Positions 33,353 through 43,400 of a DNA stretch of 64,000 nucleotides are shown one piece after another. The position numbers were made by a program, and so were the translations under genes. Each line of letters starts with the position of its first letter. Within the stretch, counting starts at the first letter, position 1. Origin of the DNA: JBMOLL01 sp049325415. Its GTDB lineage: Bacteria; Bacteroidota; Bacteroidia; Bacteroidales; GCA-2748055. The stretch spans positions 7,332 to 71,331 of the forward strand of contig JBMOLL010000067.1 in the NCBI GenBank assembly GCA_049325415.1, read 5' to 3'. Under the pieces are notes generated by a model that saw only the letters and a program-made list of their open reading frames with translations, was not told where the DNA came from and ran no database searches.

Positions 33353-34888
33353 CTATTCGTTCTGAACGCAGGCCTTGTTGAGATCGGTTTCCTGCGCCGG
33401 GATGTAGAACAGGTTCCTGGGATCGTCCCAGGTGATGAAGGTGGCACTGTTTTTTTCCGGCACCGTGTTGTAATCGATATCGGCCGGCACCAGGTTGGGA
33501 ATGTGATAGCCCCAGTACTGCCTGTTGAGATCCTGCCTGTTGCGCAGCAGATCAAATTTCCGCTGTCCTTCGAAGGCCAGTTCGAGTCGCCGGGTGAGCA
33601 GCACCTCATCCAGGGCCGTGCTTCCCGGAGGTACACTTCCGTTGTAAAGCTTATCAGCCGTATAGCCGCGCCTGCTGTTAAGCTCGTCGAGCTCGTCGAG
33701 TGCTTTTACCCCCTCCCCGTTTTTGGCATAGGCTTCTGCCCTGTTCAGCAGGACTTCCGAAAGCCTGAAGAAAACCGGTGAGGTAAGCGTTGGGATGCCG
33801 TTCTGATCATTGAATTTCGACATGTACATCACTTTTACTCCGTCTTTATACAGACCAGCGGAGATGGAGTCGAGCAGGTAAGCGCCCCGGGTATCCCACG
33901 GACGGTCGTCAAACAGTTTCCTCAGCGGATCGGATACAAATTCCTCGCCCCAGCCACCACCGGCAGTGTTATACATCGAGGAGAGTGCGCCCTGGGTCGC
34001 CTGGATCACATCTTCATCCAGGAACTTCAGGCACCATATGGTTTCTTTTCTTCCCAGTGCAGCATTGGGAAAATAGGCCGCGAAATCGTCGTCGATTTCA
34101 TAGGTCCCGAGTTCAAACACCTTATCCGCATAAATTATGGCATTATCGTTGTCCTCCATATACAGGTAAACCCTCGACAGGAAGGCATAAACGGCCCCGA
34201 TAGAAGGATAGGCCACCCCACGGTCGGTTTCCTTGCTCATCAGGCCTTCAGCCGACTGCAGATCGGAAAGGAGCTGGTCGTAACATTCGCCAACGGTCGA
34301 CCTGGCCAGCTGCGACCCTTCGGTGTTGGTCAGCCGCAACGGTACACCCGGTGCCTGCGGATCAATGGCGTACTGTTTGGCATAAAAATTCAGCAGGGAA
34401 AAGTAGGCAAAGGCCCTGATGAAATAATTCTCTCCGATCATCTGTTTCCTGGCAGGGGTCAGGTCAGCGATCCGGTCCTCCTCATACATGGTGATAACCG
34501 TATTTGCCGAAGCAATGATCTTGTAGCTCACCCACCAGAAATAACCCATGTCAAGCTGTGTGGGATTGTGCTCATAGGTGAACGAAAGAAAGAGCGGATC
34601 GGGTGTGATGTGGCCGCAGACAACGTTGTCGCTGGCAAACTCGCTGCTGTAAAAATACTGTCTGATATAGATGCTGTTCCCCCCGTTAAACTGTCCCTGA
34701 AACTGGAGACGGGCCTTCATAAGGGCCAGGTTTCCGTTACAGATCTGCTCCAGACCGTCGGTCGAGTTCAGGATCTTGTCGGCTGTGATCGAATCGGTCA
34801 GATCGTAATCCAGGTTACAGCTGACAGGTATGAGCAGAATCAGTCCAAAGAGGAAGAGGCGTAATATTTTGCTGCTTAACTTTTTCAT
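33353..34888 (-). CDS. SusD/RagB-family outer-membrane lipoprotein
   Basis: 511 residues from the ATG giving MKKLSSK; an ATG 4 codons upstream is less likely. The lipobox PVSC places the lipid at about C24. TPR-like helices are visible (for example IRAFAYFSLLNFYAKQYAIDPQAPGVPLRL at about residues 145-175 and FFRLSEVLLNRAEAYAKNG near 370-390), then GYTADKLYNGS and RRLELAFEGQRKFDLLR, the SusD C-terminal signature. It caps the SusC transporter and captures oligosaccharides. 22 bp after susC. Confidence 0.95.
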   Translation of the reverse strand: MKKLSSKILRLFLFGLILLIPVSCNLDYDLTDSITADKILNSTDGLEQICNGNLALMKARLQFQGQFNGGNSIYIRQYFYSSEFASDNVVCGHITPDPLFLSFTYEHNPTQLDMGYFWWVSYKIIASANTVITMYEEDRIADLTPARKQMIGENYFIRAFAYFSLLNFYAKQYAIDPQAPGVPLRLTNTEGSQLARSTVGECYDQLLSDLQSAEGLMSKETDRGVAYPSIGAVYAFLSRVYLYMEDNDNAIIYADKVFELGTYEIDDDFAAYFPNAALGRKETIWCLKFLDEDVIQATQGALSSMYNTAGGGWGEEFVSDPLRKLFDDRPWDTRGAYLLDSISAGLYKDGVKVMYMSKFNDQNGIPTLTSPVFFRLSEVLLNRAEAYAKNGEGVKALDELDELNSRRGYTADKLYNGSVPPGSTALDEVLLTRRLELAFEGQRKFDLLRNRQDLNRQYWGYHIPNLVPADIDYNTVPEKNSATFITWDDPRNLFYIPAQETDLNKACVQNE

Positions 34889-34910
34889 GGTCTCTGGCAT
34901 ATTGATGCTG

Positions 34911-37900
34911 TTAGAAATTTATTTTGAGTGCGGCCAGGTACTGCCGGCTGAGTGGGTATACATAGGTGTTGGCCACGCCCGGCAGACTCCAGCCGGTATT
35001 GGCAAGGGAGGCCTCCGGATCAATCCCGGAATACTTCGTCCAGGTGAAAAGGTTGTTACCGCTTAAGGTAAGACTGATCCTGTCGATCGTGTTCCTTGCC
35101 CAGGCGGTAGGCAGGTCGAAACTCAGCGACAGGCTCCGCAGTTTGAGGAAACTGCCGTCTTCAAGGTAGCGTGAGGAATACAGGTTGGACGATCCGATAT
35201 TCTGGGCATTAAAGAAGGGATGGGTGGCATTGTCGCCGGGCTCCGTCCATCTCGACCAGGTGCTCAGCATTTTCTGCTGGTTCAGGGTCCTGTCCTTTCC
35301 GTCGTTATCATATTCTTCCCTCAACTGGTTGTATACATCGGCTCCCTTTGAGAAGGCAAAAGCGGCATGCAGGGTAATAAACCTGTAGTGCAGGTCGGTA
35401 CCGAATCCTCCCGTGAAATCGGGCCAGGGGTTCCCGATGATCTGGCTGGTGGCATCCACATAACGCGTGGTGCTTTCGCGGCTGATCACATTGCCCTCGT
35501 CGTCGGTGTTCACCACCTCCCAGAGGCAGTTACCGGTCTCCGGATCGACGCCCAGCCATTTGGGACCATAGAACGACCACACCGGCTGTCCGTCGATGTT
35601 ACGTTCTACCACTCCGTTGATATTCTGCTCGATCACGGTCTCACCCACACCGGCAACCTCGTTCCTGTTCCTGCTGATGTTGAAATCGACGATCCATCTG
35701 AGGTCCTGTGTTTTAATCACCTCGCCGGAGATATAGAGTTCCGCTCCGCGGTTATACACTTCCCCAAAGTTGGTCCAGGCCGTTTCATAACCGGTTGACA
35801 GAACCTGGGAAAGGGGGATCAGCAGATCGGTGGTGTGCTTGCGGTAGATATCGAAAATGAGGTTTACCCTTCCTGCAAGATCAAGGTCAATACCGAAATT
35901 CAGCTGGGAGGTTTTCTCCCATGAGAGGTCGGGATTGGCAAGCTGGGAGGGATTGGCCCCCACTCCTCCGTTGTACTTCTGGGTAAGATCGTACTTGGCC
36001 ATGTAGAGGTTCTGTCCGATATTGTTATTCCCGGTCAGACCATAACTGAGCCTCAGCTTCAGGTCGGAGATCACCGGGGCCCAGCTTTCGGCAAAGCGCT
36101 CACGGCTTACCAGCCAGGAACCGCTCAGGGTAGGGAAAGCGGCAACGCGCCGGTTGGGGGCAAAACGTGAATCGGCATCCACACGGTAAGAGCCGGATAG
36201 AAAATACCTGTCGCGGAAATTATAGTTCAACTGCGAGATCAGCGACTCACCGGCCTGCTCCGAGCTGTAGCCCGTCAACGATACCGGTTTGGCAATGGTG
36301 GCGAAGGATGAATAGCCTTCGACAAGACCGGTACCCGATCCCCCGAAACCCAGCATATCGTAGCTGTAACCGAGCTCTCCGCCCAAAAGACCGCTGAGAT
36401 GATGCTCGCCGAGGTCCTTGCTGAAACGAAACAGGTTGGTGCTTCCCACACCTGCACCGTACCAGGTATCGGACTGGTTCTGTCCCGTACCGAAATATTC
36501 ACAGTCGGCTCTCGGATCGATCAGGTTCAGGTTCCATGTGCTGTAATAGCTTACCCGGTTACCCGAAGAGAAGGTAAGCCAGGGCAGGATCTTCACAGTA
36601 AGCCCAAGATCGATCCGGTTATCGACATGCATGCTGCTGTATTCCGAATAGTTGATAAACTGCAGACCGTTGGCATTCCAGTGACTGCGCCAGGCCGGTA
36701 CGGAATTCACCGCTCTTACCAGGTTCCCTTCACTGTCGTACGGATTATCAATCGGGTTATTCTGCACCGAATAGGTCACGCTTCTCCAGTCGTTGCGCTG
36801 CTGGGTATAGGCGTTAATCTCGAAGTTGGCCGTGAGACTGAGCTTTTCGCTGAAACGGTATTCGTTGTTCGAACGCAGGCTGAATTTCCTGAAACCGGTA
36901 TTGACAAAGGTTCCATTTTCATCATAGAAACTTCCCCCGACGAAATAATTGTATTTATCGGTCTTTCCGCTGGCCGAAAGGTTATAGTTCTGCAGCATTG
37001 CAGGCCGGTACACAGCATTCAGCCAGTCGAAATTACGGAGCTCTGTATCCAGGCTGTCGGGCCATTCCATCTTAAAGGCCCGTGAATTGAAGGTATAATC
37101 GGTACGGATATAGGCATCTTTCCGGTAATCCTTGAGCTCCTCCGAAGTCATCAGCGCAAAGTGATTAAATTCGGGGGTCTTGTAGCCCACGGAAGAAGAG
37201 AATTCAAAGACAGGCTTCTCCGTCTTTCCTCTTTTGGTGGTAATTACGATCACGCCCGAGTTGGCTTTGGAACCGAACATTCCGGTCGAACCGGCATCCT
37301 TCAGCACCGTCACCGACTCGATCATGTTGGGATCAATACCCGGATCACCCTGTCCGGCCGGGATCCCGTCCACCACATAAAGCGGAAGTCCGTTCCCGGT
37401 GAAGGAACTCGTTCCCCTGATCCTGATCTCCGCAGCCTGGCCCGGCTGACCCGAGGAGGCAGTGATCTGCGCCCCGGCAACCTTACCCTGCAGCATGCTG
37501 GTCATGTCTGAAGCCGCCACATCATTCAACTGCTGTTCGCTGACCACGGAAACCGCGCTGGTGATCTCCGACTTTCGTTTTTCAGAATAACCCATTACCA
37601 CTACTTCATTCAGCGAAAGTCGTTCGGGCTGAAGAGTAACAGAAATGCTGCTGCGTTTTGCAACAGGGACCGTCGTTGTCTGATAGCCGACAAAAGAGAA
37701 AATCAGCGTGTCGGTGGCCGATCCCAGCGTCAGCGAGAACAAGCCTTCGCTGTCGGTAATGGTTCCCGTAGCACTCCCTTTGACAAACACGGAGGTTCCG
37801 GGGAGGGGGGATCCCTTTTCATCGCTAACTTTTCCGTTTACCGTAAAGTTCTGGGCAAAAGCCTGGCTGCTCACAGCCAGCAGGAAAAAAACACCCCATA

Positions 37901-37931
37901 CTATCTTCCTTAATATTCTGAAGGATTTCAT
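34911..37931 (-). CDS. SusC/RagA-family TonB-dependent transporter
   Basis: 1006 residues. Signal peptide (cleavage after AFAQ, about residue 26), then a carboxypeptidase-like domain (VNGKVSDEKGSPLPGTSVFVKGSATGT), a TonB-box-like LNEVVVMGYS near 107-116, and the plug domain with PLYVVDGIPAG and ESVTVLKDAGSTGMFGSKANSGVIVITTKRG (about 190-240). A long beta barrel ends in LAALKINF. It imports glycans across the outer membrane with SusD, powered by TonB. It lies between the GH31 gene (14 bp) and susD (22 bp), clearly one operon. Confidence 0.96.
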   Translation of the reverse strand: MKSFRILRKIVWGVFFLLAVSSQAFAQNFTVNGKVSDEKGSPLPGTSVFVKGSATGTITDSEGLFSLTLGSATDTLIFSFVGYQTTTVPVAKRSSISVTLQPERLSLNEVVVMGYSEKRKSEITSAVSVVSEQQLNDVAASDMTSMLQGKVAGAQITASSGQPGQAAEIRIRGTSSFTGNGLPLYVVDGIPAGQGDPGIDPNMIESVTVLKDAGSTGMFGSKANSGVIVITTKRGKTEKPVFEFSSSVGYKTPEFNHFALMTSEELKDYRKDAYIRTDYTFNSRAFKMEWPDSLDTELRNFDWLNAVYRPAMLQNYNLSASGKTDKYNYFVGGSFYDENGTFVNTGFRKFSLRSNNEYRFSEKLSLTANFEINAYTQQRNDWRSVTYSVQNNPIDNPYDSEGNLVRAVNSVPAWRSHWNANGLQFINYSEYSSMHVDNRIDLGLTVKILPWLTFSSGNRVSYYSTWNLNLIDPRADCEYFGTGQNQSDTWYGAGVGSTNLFRFSKDLGEHHLSGLLGGELGYSYDMLGFGGSGTGLVEGYSSFATIAKPVSLTGYSSEQAGESLISQLNYNFRDRYFLSGSYRVDADSRFAPNRRVAAFPTLSGSWLVSRERFAESWAPVISDLKLRLSYGLTGNNNIGQNLYMAKYDLTQKYNGGVGANPSQLANPDLSWEKTSQLNFGIDLDLAGRVNLIFDIYRKHTTDLLIPLSQVLSTGYETAWTNFGEVYNRGAELYISGEVIKTQDLRWIVDFNISRNRNEVAGVGETVIEQNINGVVERNIDGQPVWSFYGPKWLGVDPETGNCLWEVVNTDDEGNVISRESTTRYVDATSQIIGNPWPDFTGGFGTDLHYRFITLHAAFAFSKGADVYNQLREEYDNDGKDRTLNQQKMLSTWSRWTEPGDNATHPFFNAQNIGSSNLYSSRYLEDGSFLKLRSLSLSFDLPTAWARNTIDRISLTLSGNNLFTWTKYSGIDPEASLANTGWSLPGVANTYVYPLSRQYLAALKINF

Positions 37932-37945
37932 CTTACAGTTTGGTA

Positions 37946-39964
37946 TTAGTCGGTAATATTTATAAACACTGGTAGTTTCTCAAGCGGAGCCGGATAAGCC
38001 CTAAGGGTCTGCCCGCCCCGGATCAGGTCGCCGTTCCAGAAATCGACCCAGGTACCTTCCGGCAGGTAAACATCCCTGGAGCATCTGCCCTTTTTAAGCA
38101 CCGGAGCCACAAGGAAACGCTTTCCGAGCATGAACTGGTCGGCGATGGTCCAGCACTCCGGATCACCGGGGAAATAATAAAACAGCGGAGTGACGATGGG
38201 ATCACCTGTTTTCACGGATCCTTCGGCAAGGCTGTAGATATAGTCGCCCAGGCTCTCGTGCAGCCGGGTATATTTCAGGCTGAGCTCCAGGGCCAGCGAA
38301 TCCACTCTCCAGGGGGCGAAGGAATATTGCATCATGGGCATGAAGGCACTGGCTTCGGTCCAGCGGATGAACAATTCCGGATCGATAAGGCCCCTGTTTT
38401 CCTCAAAGCTGCCCATCTCTCCACCGCCGATCATGTCGGGGCAAAAGAAGGGATAACCGATCAGTCCTTCTGTCATTCCATGGGGAATAAGCGAACCCAG
38501 GCCCCTGTCGGCACTCCAGTCGGAACTCTTATCCCGAAGCCGCTGAACGAGCCCCAGCGACTGGGTGCGCCAGCTCACGCGCAGTTCATTGATTGCGAAA
38601 TACTGCCCGATACTGGCAAAAAGATCGGTATACTCACTGGGTGTGATGTTTCCGTAACTTGTGTAAGGCCCGGCCAGATACTCTGCGTCTCCCGCATCCA
38701 GCTTGAAACCGCTTACCCCGTAACGCTCCTGAAGTTCCTTGAGCTGTGCCAGAAACCAGTTATAAGCATCAGGATTCGACAGGTCGATCAGGGCTGCCGT
38801 ACCGTTCCACCATTCTGTTAAATATGGCGTTTTGCCCTTACCTTCGCCTATCAGGTAGCCCCTGGAACGCAGGAAGCTGTAACTGGAGGAACTCTTTTCC
38901 ACGAAGGGGGTCACCCACAGCACCACCTTAAAACCAAGGGAATCGAGGGTGCCGATCATCGCTTCCGGATCAGGGAATTTCCTGCTGTCAAAGGTGAAAT
39001 CGCCATAGGCCGGGGTCCACATATCATCGACCTCCAGAATGCTGCAGGGCAACTCATGCTCCCTGATCGCGGCGGCGTACGCCAGCAGCCCCGGCTGGTT
39101 GACATCTTTCCGGAACTGGATCCATGAATTGAAGATCGCCCGGGAAAAATATTCCTTCACCGGCACCGAACCCGGTTTTCCAAAAATGTCGGTTGCACTG
39201 ATAAAAGCCTCACGCAGGTCACTGCCCACAGTAAATACCAACTGTCCTTCAACGGTATTTTTTATATGAAGTGAGAAAAGTCCGCTTCCGTTCTTGTTAA
39301 AGCTGTAAGCCATGGTATGATAGGTATCGGCCAGTACGGCGGTACCTGTTGAACACAGCCACAGGGGCGAAGCCTGGTTGCTGGTGGCATAAAAAGGATC
39401 CACTTCGAAGGATGCCGAGCTCGAGGGCCAGTTCTGAGCGGAGGTCACATTACCGCCAAACCAGTGCTCATCAGCCCTCAGCAAAAAGGAAGCACCCAGC
39501 TTTGCAGCCGTCATGCCGTTGGTGAGCTGAAGCATAAAATGCTTCTCAGCAAAATACATTTTTATCCGTATGGACTCTCCGGCAGGCCTGACAGCATATT
39601 CCAGGAAAAGGCTGTCGCCCGCATCTTTAAATGCCAGCAGCCTGTCCGGGAAATACTTTACACCCCCCTGCTCCACGTAAAAAGCCTGGGATGGGGCCGT
39701 CTGCAGGAGCTCCTTCCCGCTGCGACGCAGGATGAAGCTGAATTCCTGCCTGCTAATGTCCACCTGGTAGGCGGCCGTACTGATCCGCAGATAATCCGTA
39801 CTCTCCTCCAGCAGGAAATTCTTTGCAGATAAAGGTGACACAGCACCCGTAAATAACATGAAACAGATAAGCAGCCACCCTCCTGACACAACTTTCCATC
39901 TGCCATGCTCCGGCCCGCTAAAGAGAAGGGATGCCCACCCTATATTCTTGTTTGTCTTCATCAT
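37946..39964 (-). CDS. GH31-family glycoside hydrolase of the polysaccharide locus
   Basis: 672 residues with a signal sequence (hydrophobic about 29-46, after a polar 28-residue lead; the second Met is as good a start as the first). An N-terminal galactose-mutarotase-like domain precedes the barrel. The catalytic nucleophile is D423 in GVSGFKLDAGD and the likely acid/base is D486 in DWSADRG; a WVTPFVEK strand lies before them. GH31 enzymes are retaining alpha-glucosidases, xylosidases, galactosidases or sulfoquinovosidases; the exact specificity cannot be read. The short total length and WWNGTAALIDLSNP segment place it away from classical long alpha-xylosidases. First enzyme of the SusCD operon. 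Confidence 0.9.
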   Translation of the reverse strand: MMKTNKNIGWASLLFSGPEHGRWKVVSGGWLLICFMLFTGAVSPLSAKNFLLEESTDYLRISTAAYQVDISRQEFSFILRRSGKELLQTAPSQAFYVEQGGVKYFPDRLLAFKDAGDSLFLEYAVRPAGESIRIKMYFAEKHFMLQLTNGMTAAKLGASFLLRADEHWFGGNVTSAQNWPSSSASFEVDPFYATSNQASPLWLCSTGTAVLADTYHTMAYSFNKNGSGLFSLHIKNTVEGQLVFTVGSDLREAFISATDIFGKPGSVPVKEYFSRAIFNSWIQFRKDVNQPGLLAYAAAIREHELPCSILEVDDMWTPAYGDFTFDSRKFPDPEAMIGTLDSLGFKVVLWVTPFVEKSSSSYSFLRSRGYLIGEGKGKTPYLTEWWNGTAALIDLSNPDAYNWFLAQLKELQERYGVSGFKLDAGDAEYLAGPYTSYGNITPSEYTDLFASIGQYFAINELRVSWRTQSLGLVQRLRDKSSDWSADRGLGSLIPHGMTEGLIGYPFFCPDMIGGGEMGSFEENRGLIDPELFIRWTEASAFMPMMQYSFAPWRVDSLALELSLKYTRLHESLGDYIYSLAEGSVKTGDPIVTPLFYYFPGDPECWTIADQFMLGKRFLVAPVLKKGRCSRDVYLPEGTWVDFWNGDLIRGGQTLRAYPAPLEKLPVFINITD

Positions 39965-40081
39965 TTAATTGAATACTATAAAATACAGAACGGCACTGAT
40001 GATCACCAGGAATAGCACCTGTAATACAATTAATTTCAACTGATTGCGCTTCATCTCCGCCGGTCTGGATTTTTCACTCAT
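39965..40081 (-). CDS. 38-residue single-span membrane peptide heading the PUL operon
   Basis: ATG to TAA, 38 codons: a polar, basic N-terminus (MSEKSRPAEMKRNQLK) followed by about 20 hydrophobic residues (LIVLQVLFLVIISAVLYFIV). Its TAA is followed with no gap by the ATG of the GH31 gene, so the ribosome-binding site of the glycosidase gene must lie inside this frame. That geometry and the clean membrane-protein composition argue that it is translated and coupled to the enzyme behind it. The basic side is N-terminal, so the C-terminus would face the periplasm. No homologue is known to me. Confidence 0.6.
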   Translation of the reverse strand: MSEKSRPAEMKRNQLKLIVLQVLFLVIISAVLYFIVFN

Positions 40082-40414
40082 CGTCTTTCGTTTGTTCCTC
40101 CGGTAAAATTACCCCCGGTGAAAATGAAGGACTTTACCGGATGTAACAAAGGCTTTAACAGGAGCACAAATGCTTTAGTATTTGTAACATTTTCTTTAAT
40201 TTTTCGGGGGATAAAAGTGCAGTGCGGAAAATGAAAAGCCGTGGTAAAAGATGAGGTAATGTAATCTATTGTGTTGATATTATACACCTTAGATAATATA
40301 AGCCTACCATTTTTTCAAAGCACCGGAGGAAGAACCTGCCGGTAGCTTTCCGGCAGTGCCCTTCCCCGTTCCGTCTTCCCGGAGAAGTGCTTCCCTGTAA
40401 CGGAAAGAAAATTT
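40082..40414. other. Divergent regulatory region of the polysaccharide locus
   Basis: About 330 bp between the GH31/SusCD operon and the hybrid regulator. It is AT-rich from 40150 to 40320. It should contain the operator bound by the AraC-type output domain, but I could not pick out a convincing direct-repeat operator by eye. Confidence 0.45.
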
Positions 40415-40422
40415 TAACTTTG
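40415..40422 (+). promoter_or_regulatory. -7 box of the hybrid two-component regulator
   Basis: TAACTTTG matches TAnnTTTG, 50 bp before the proposed TTG start at 40472. Confidence 0.55.
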
Positions 40423-40471
40423 CTATGGTGTTCACCCGGGAAATCCGCGGATTTTAAACCTGCTTATCATA

Positions 40472-43400
40472 TTGAGGCTGAAAAGAATACTGTTCATAGC
40501 GCTGATTGCCGTATTGGCCTGCCGACAAGGGTTTGCCGGAGAGGAGAACCTTTACTTTGAGCATATCTCTTCGGCCCAGGGCCTTTCACAGAGTGAGGTG
40601 AACTGCATCGGGCAGGATACCAAAGGTTTTATCTGGATCGGTACTCTTGACGGACTGAACCGCTACGACGGCTATGAATTCAGGATCTACCGCCGGAAAA
40701 CCGGGCAGCCCGGCAGCATCAGCGATAATTACATCCTTTCGGTCCACACTGACCTGCGCGGTCAGCTCTGGATCGGAACCCTGAACGGCGGACTAAACCG
40801 CTACAACAGCGAGCCTGACAATTTCACCGCCTTTCTCCCCGATCCTGAAGATCCTGCATCCATCGCCAGCCAGAATGTAGCCGCGATCACCTCCCGCAGG
40901 AACGGCGACCTGCTGGCCGGGACCCAGTCGGGTCTGTCGGTGATCCGCTCCGATGACCTGATGAATACCGATCCGGCTTTCCGGAACTATCTTGACTTTG
41001 AAGTCACGGCGATCCTGGAGGACCGGCAGGGCTTTGTCTGGCTGGGATCATGGGGTGGTCTCTACAAAATAAGCTTTGATGAAAAGGGCGAGCCCCTCAT
41101 TGTGGCCCATTACCAGCACGATGCATCAAAATCTGAGAGCCTGGTTTCCAATGATGTGTCGGCACTCTTCCAGGACAGGGAAGGAAGGATCTGGATCGGG
41201 ACTCACAATGGCCTGGACATGCTGGAGAACGGAGAACAGGATCGTACAGGAGATCCGGCATTCACGCATTTTCAGTCGGGCAGGAACAGGAACTGCACCC
41301 TTCCCAATAATGACATTCTTGCCATTTACCAGGACAGTCAGGGTAAACTGCTGATCGGTACCCGGGGAGGCGGCCTTTGCATGCTTGACCTGCGGCAAAA
41401 TGAACCGGTTATTTACCAGGCTGATAAATTCAGGCCCGGGTCGCTGAGCAACAATTCAGTTAAATGCTTTTATGAGGACCGCACAGGCGATTTATGGATC
41501 GGAACACTGGGAGGAGGGATCAATAAGCTTTACCTCCTGCGGAAGCACTTCAACAGCTACGAGATCAGGACCGCAGACACTGAGCAGCCACCGAGTAACT
41601 ATATCCGGGCCATTTATGAAGACAGGAACGGGCTGCTCTGGGTGGGAACACTCGATGGAGGGTTGTACACCCTGAACCGGAACGAAGAGGATTGGAGAAA
41701 GTTTCCGGGGCCGGATGAAGCCGGGGGAAGCCGGGGTTCAGCGAACACCTTCCTGCGCGGTAAAAACATCTTTACCCTGCTGGAAGCCGGAGAAGACCGG
41801 ATCTGGATAGGGACCAACGGCGGCATCAATATATACGACAGGCAGACCGGTCGCTTCAGGTACCATTCGATGGATTACAACAATCCGGACAGCCTGATGA
41901 GCAACTCGGTCTTTTCCATCACGGCCGGTGACGACGGGACCCTGTGGATAGGGACCTGGGCGGCGCTTCATCATTTTATACCCGGAGAGGATGGAAAACG
42001 TGACCGTTTTGTTCGCTTTACCAACGATCCGGCTGATTCCGGCAGCCTGTCCGGCAATATTGTGCGTTTCATTTACAATGACCCTTCTGGCCCCGATCTG
42101 TGGATCGCCACCCTTGGAGGAGGGCTTAACCGCCTCATCCGGGATCCGGCCAGCGGAACGTTTCGGTTTATTCGTTACATGCAGGACAACGATGATCCGG
42201 AAAGCCTAAGCAGTAACGAAGTCAATATGATCCACCGGTCGGCTGCCGGGGATCTGTGGATAGCCACCAACGACGGATTGAACCGGATGATCCCGGGAAC
42301 CGGCCCCTACCAGGCCACATTCAGGAAGTATGATGAGAGTGACGGATTACCGGGGAACCATATCCAGTCGATCCTGGAGGATCCGCATGGAAACCTGTGG
42401 CTCGGAACCAATAACGGACTGTCGCGCTTTGATGTGAAAACAGGTGAATTCAGCAACTACGACCTGAGCGACGGACTCCAGGGCAATGAATTCTCGGAGC
42501 ATACCTGTTTCCTGAGCCGGAGCGGAGAAATGTTTTTCGGCGGGGTGAATGGCTTCAATTCCTTTTACCCCGACAGCATCAGGAAGAACGAGTTCAAACC
42601 GGCAACAGCCATCACCAACCTGCTCATATTCAATGAACCGGTTAAGGTGAGTATCCAGGTCAACGGCAAAGTCATCCTGCAGAAATCCATCTCCGAGACC
42701 AGGGAACTGGTGCTCTCCTATAAGGAAAATGTCTTTACACTCGAATTTTCGGCACTCCATTTTGCCTCCCCCGAGAAAAACAAATACGCCTATACCCTGG
42801 AAGGCTTCAATGAACAATGGCTTTACACCGACGCCGGGAACCGGAAAGCCACCTACACCAACCTGAAGGGCGGGACCTATATCTTCAAAGTGAAAACATC
42901 CAATAACGACGGGGTATGGCAGGATGAACCCACAGTTCTGAAAATCATCATCACCCCGCCTTTCTGGAGGACCTGGCTTGCCTATTTCGTCTATGTGCTG
43001 GTGATTGTGCTTCTGGCCTACGCTATTTACAATGATGTCAAGGCCCGCGAACGCCTGAAATCGGAAGTGGCGCTGAAAAACCTTGAAAAGGAGAAATCGG
43101 ACGAGCTGAACCAGATGAAGCTGCAGTTCTTCACGAATATCACCCATGAATTTCGCACCCCCCTGACCCTGATCCTGACTCCCCTCGAATACCTGATCGG
43201 AACCTTACGGGGCGACAGCAACCTGAAGGAACACCTGCTGGTGATGCAGCACAATGCCCGTTACCTGCTCCGGCTGATCAGCGAACTGATGGATTTTCGC
43301 AAGGCGGAAACGGGTTCATGGAAGCTGGCCTCGAACAGGAACGAACTGGTATCCTTTGTCAGGGAAGCCGTATCCCCTTTTAAAGAGATCGCAGCCAAAC

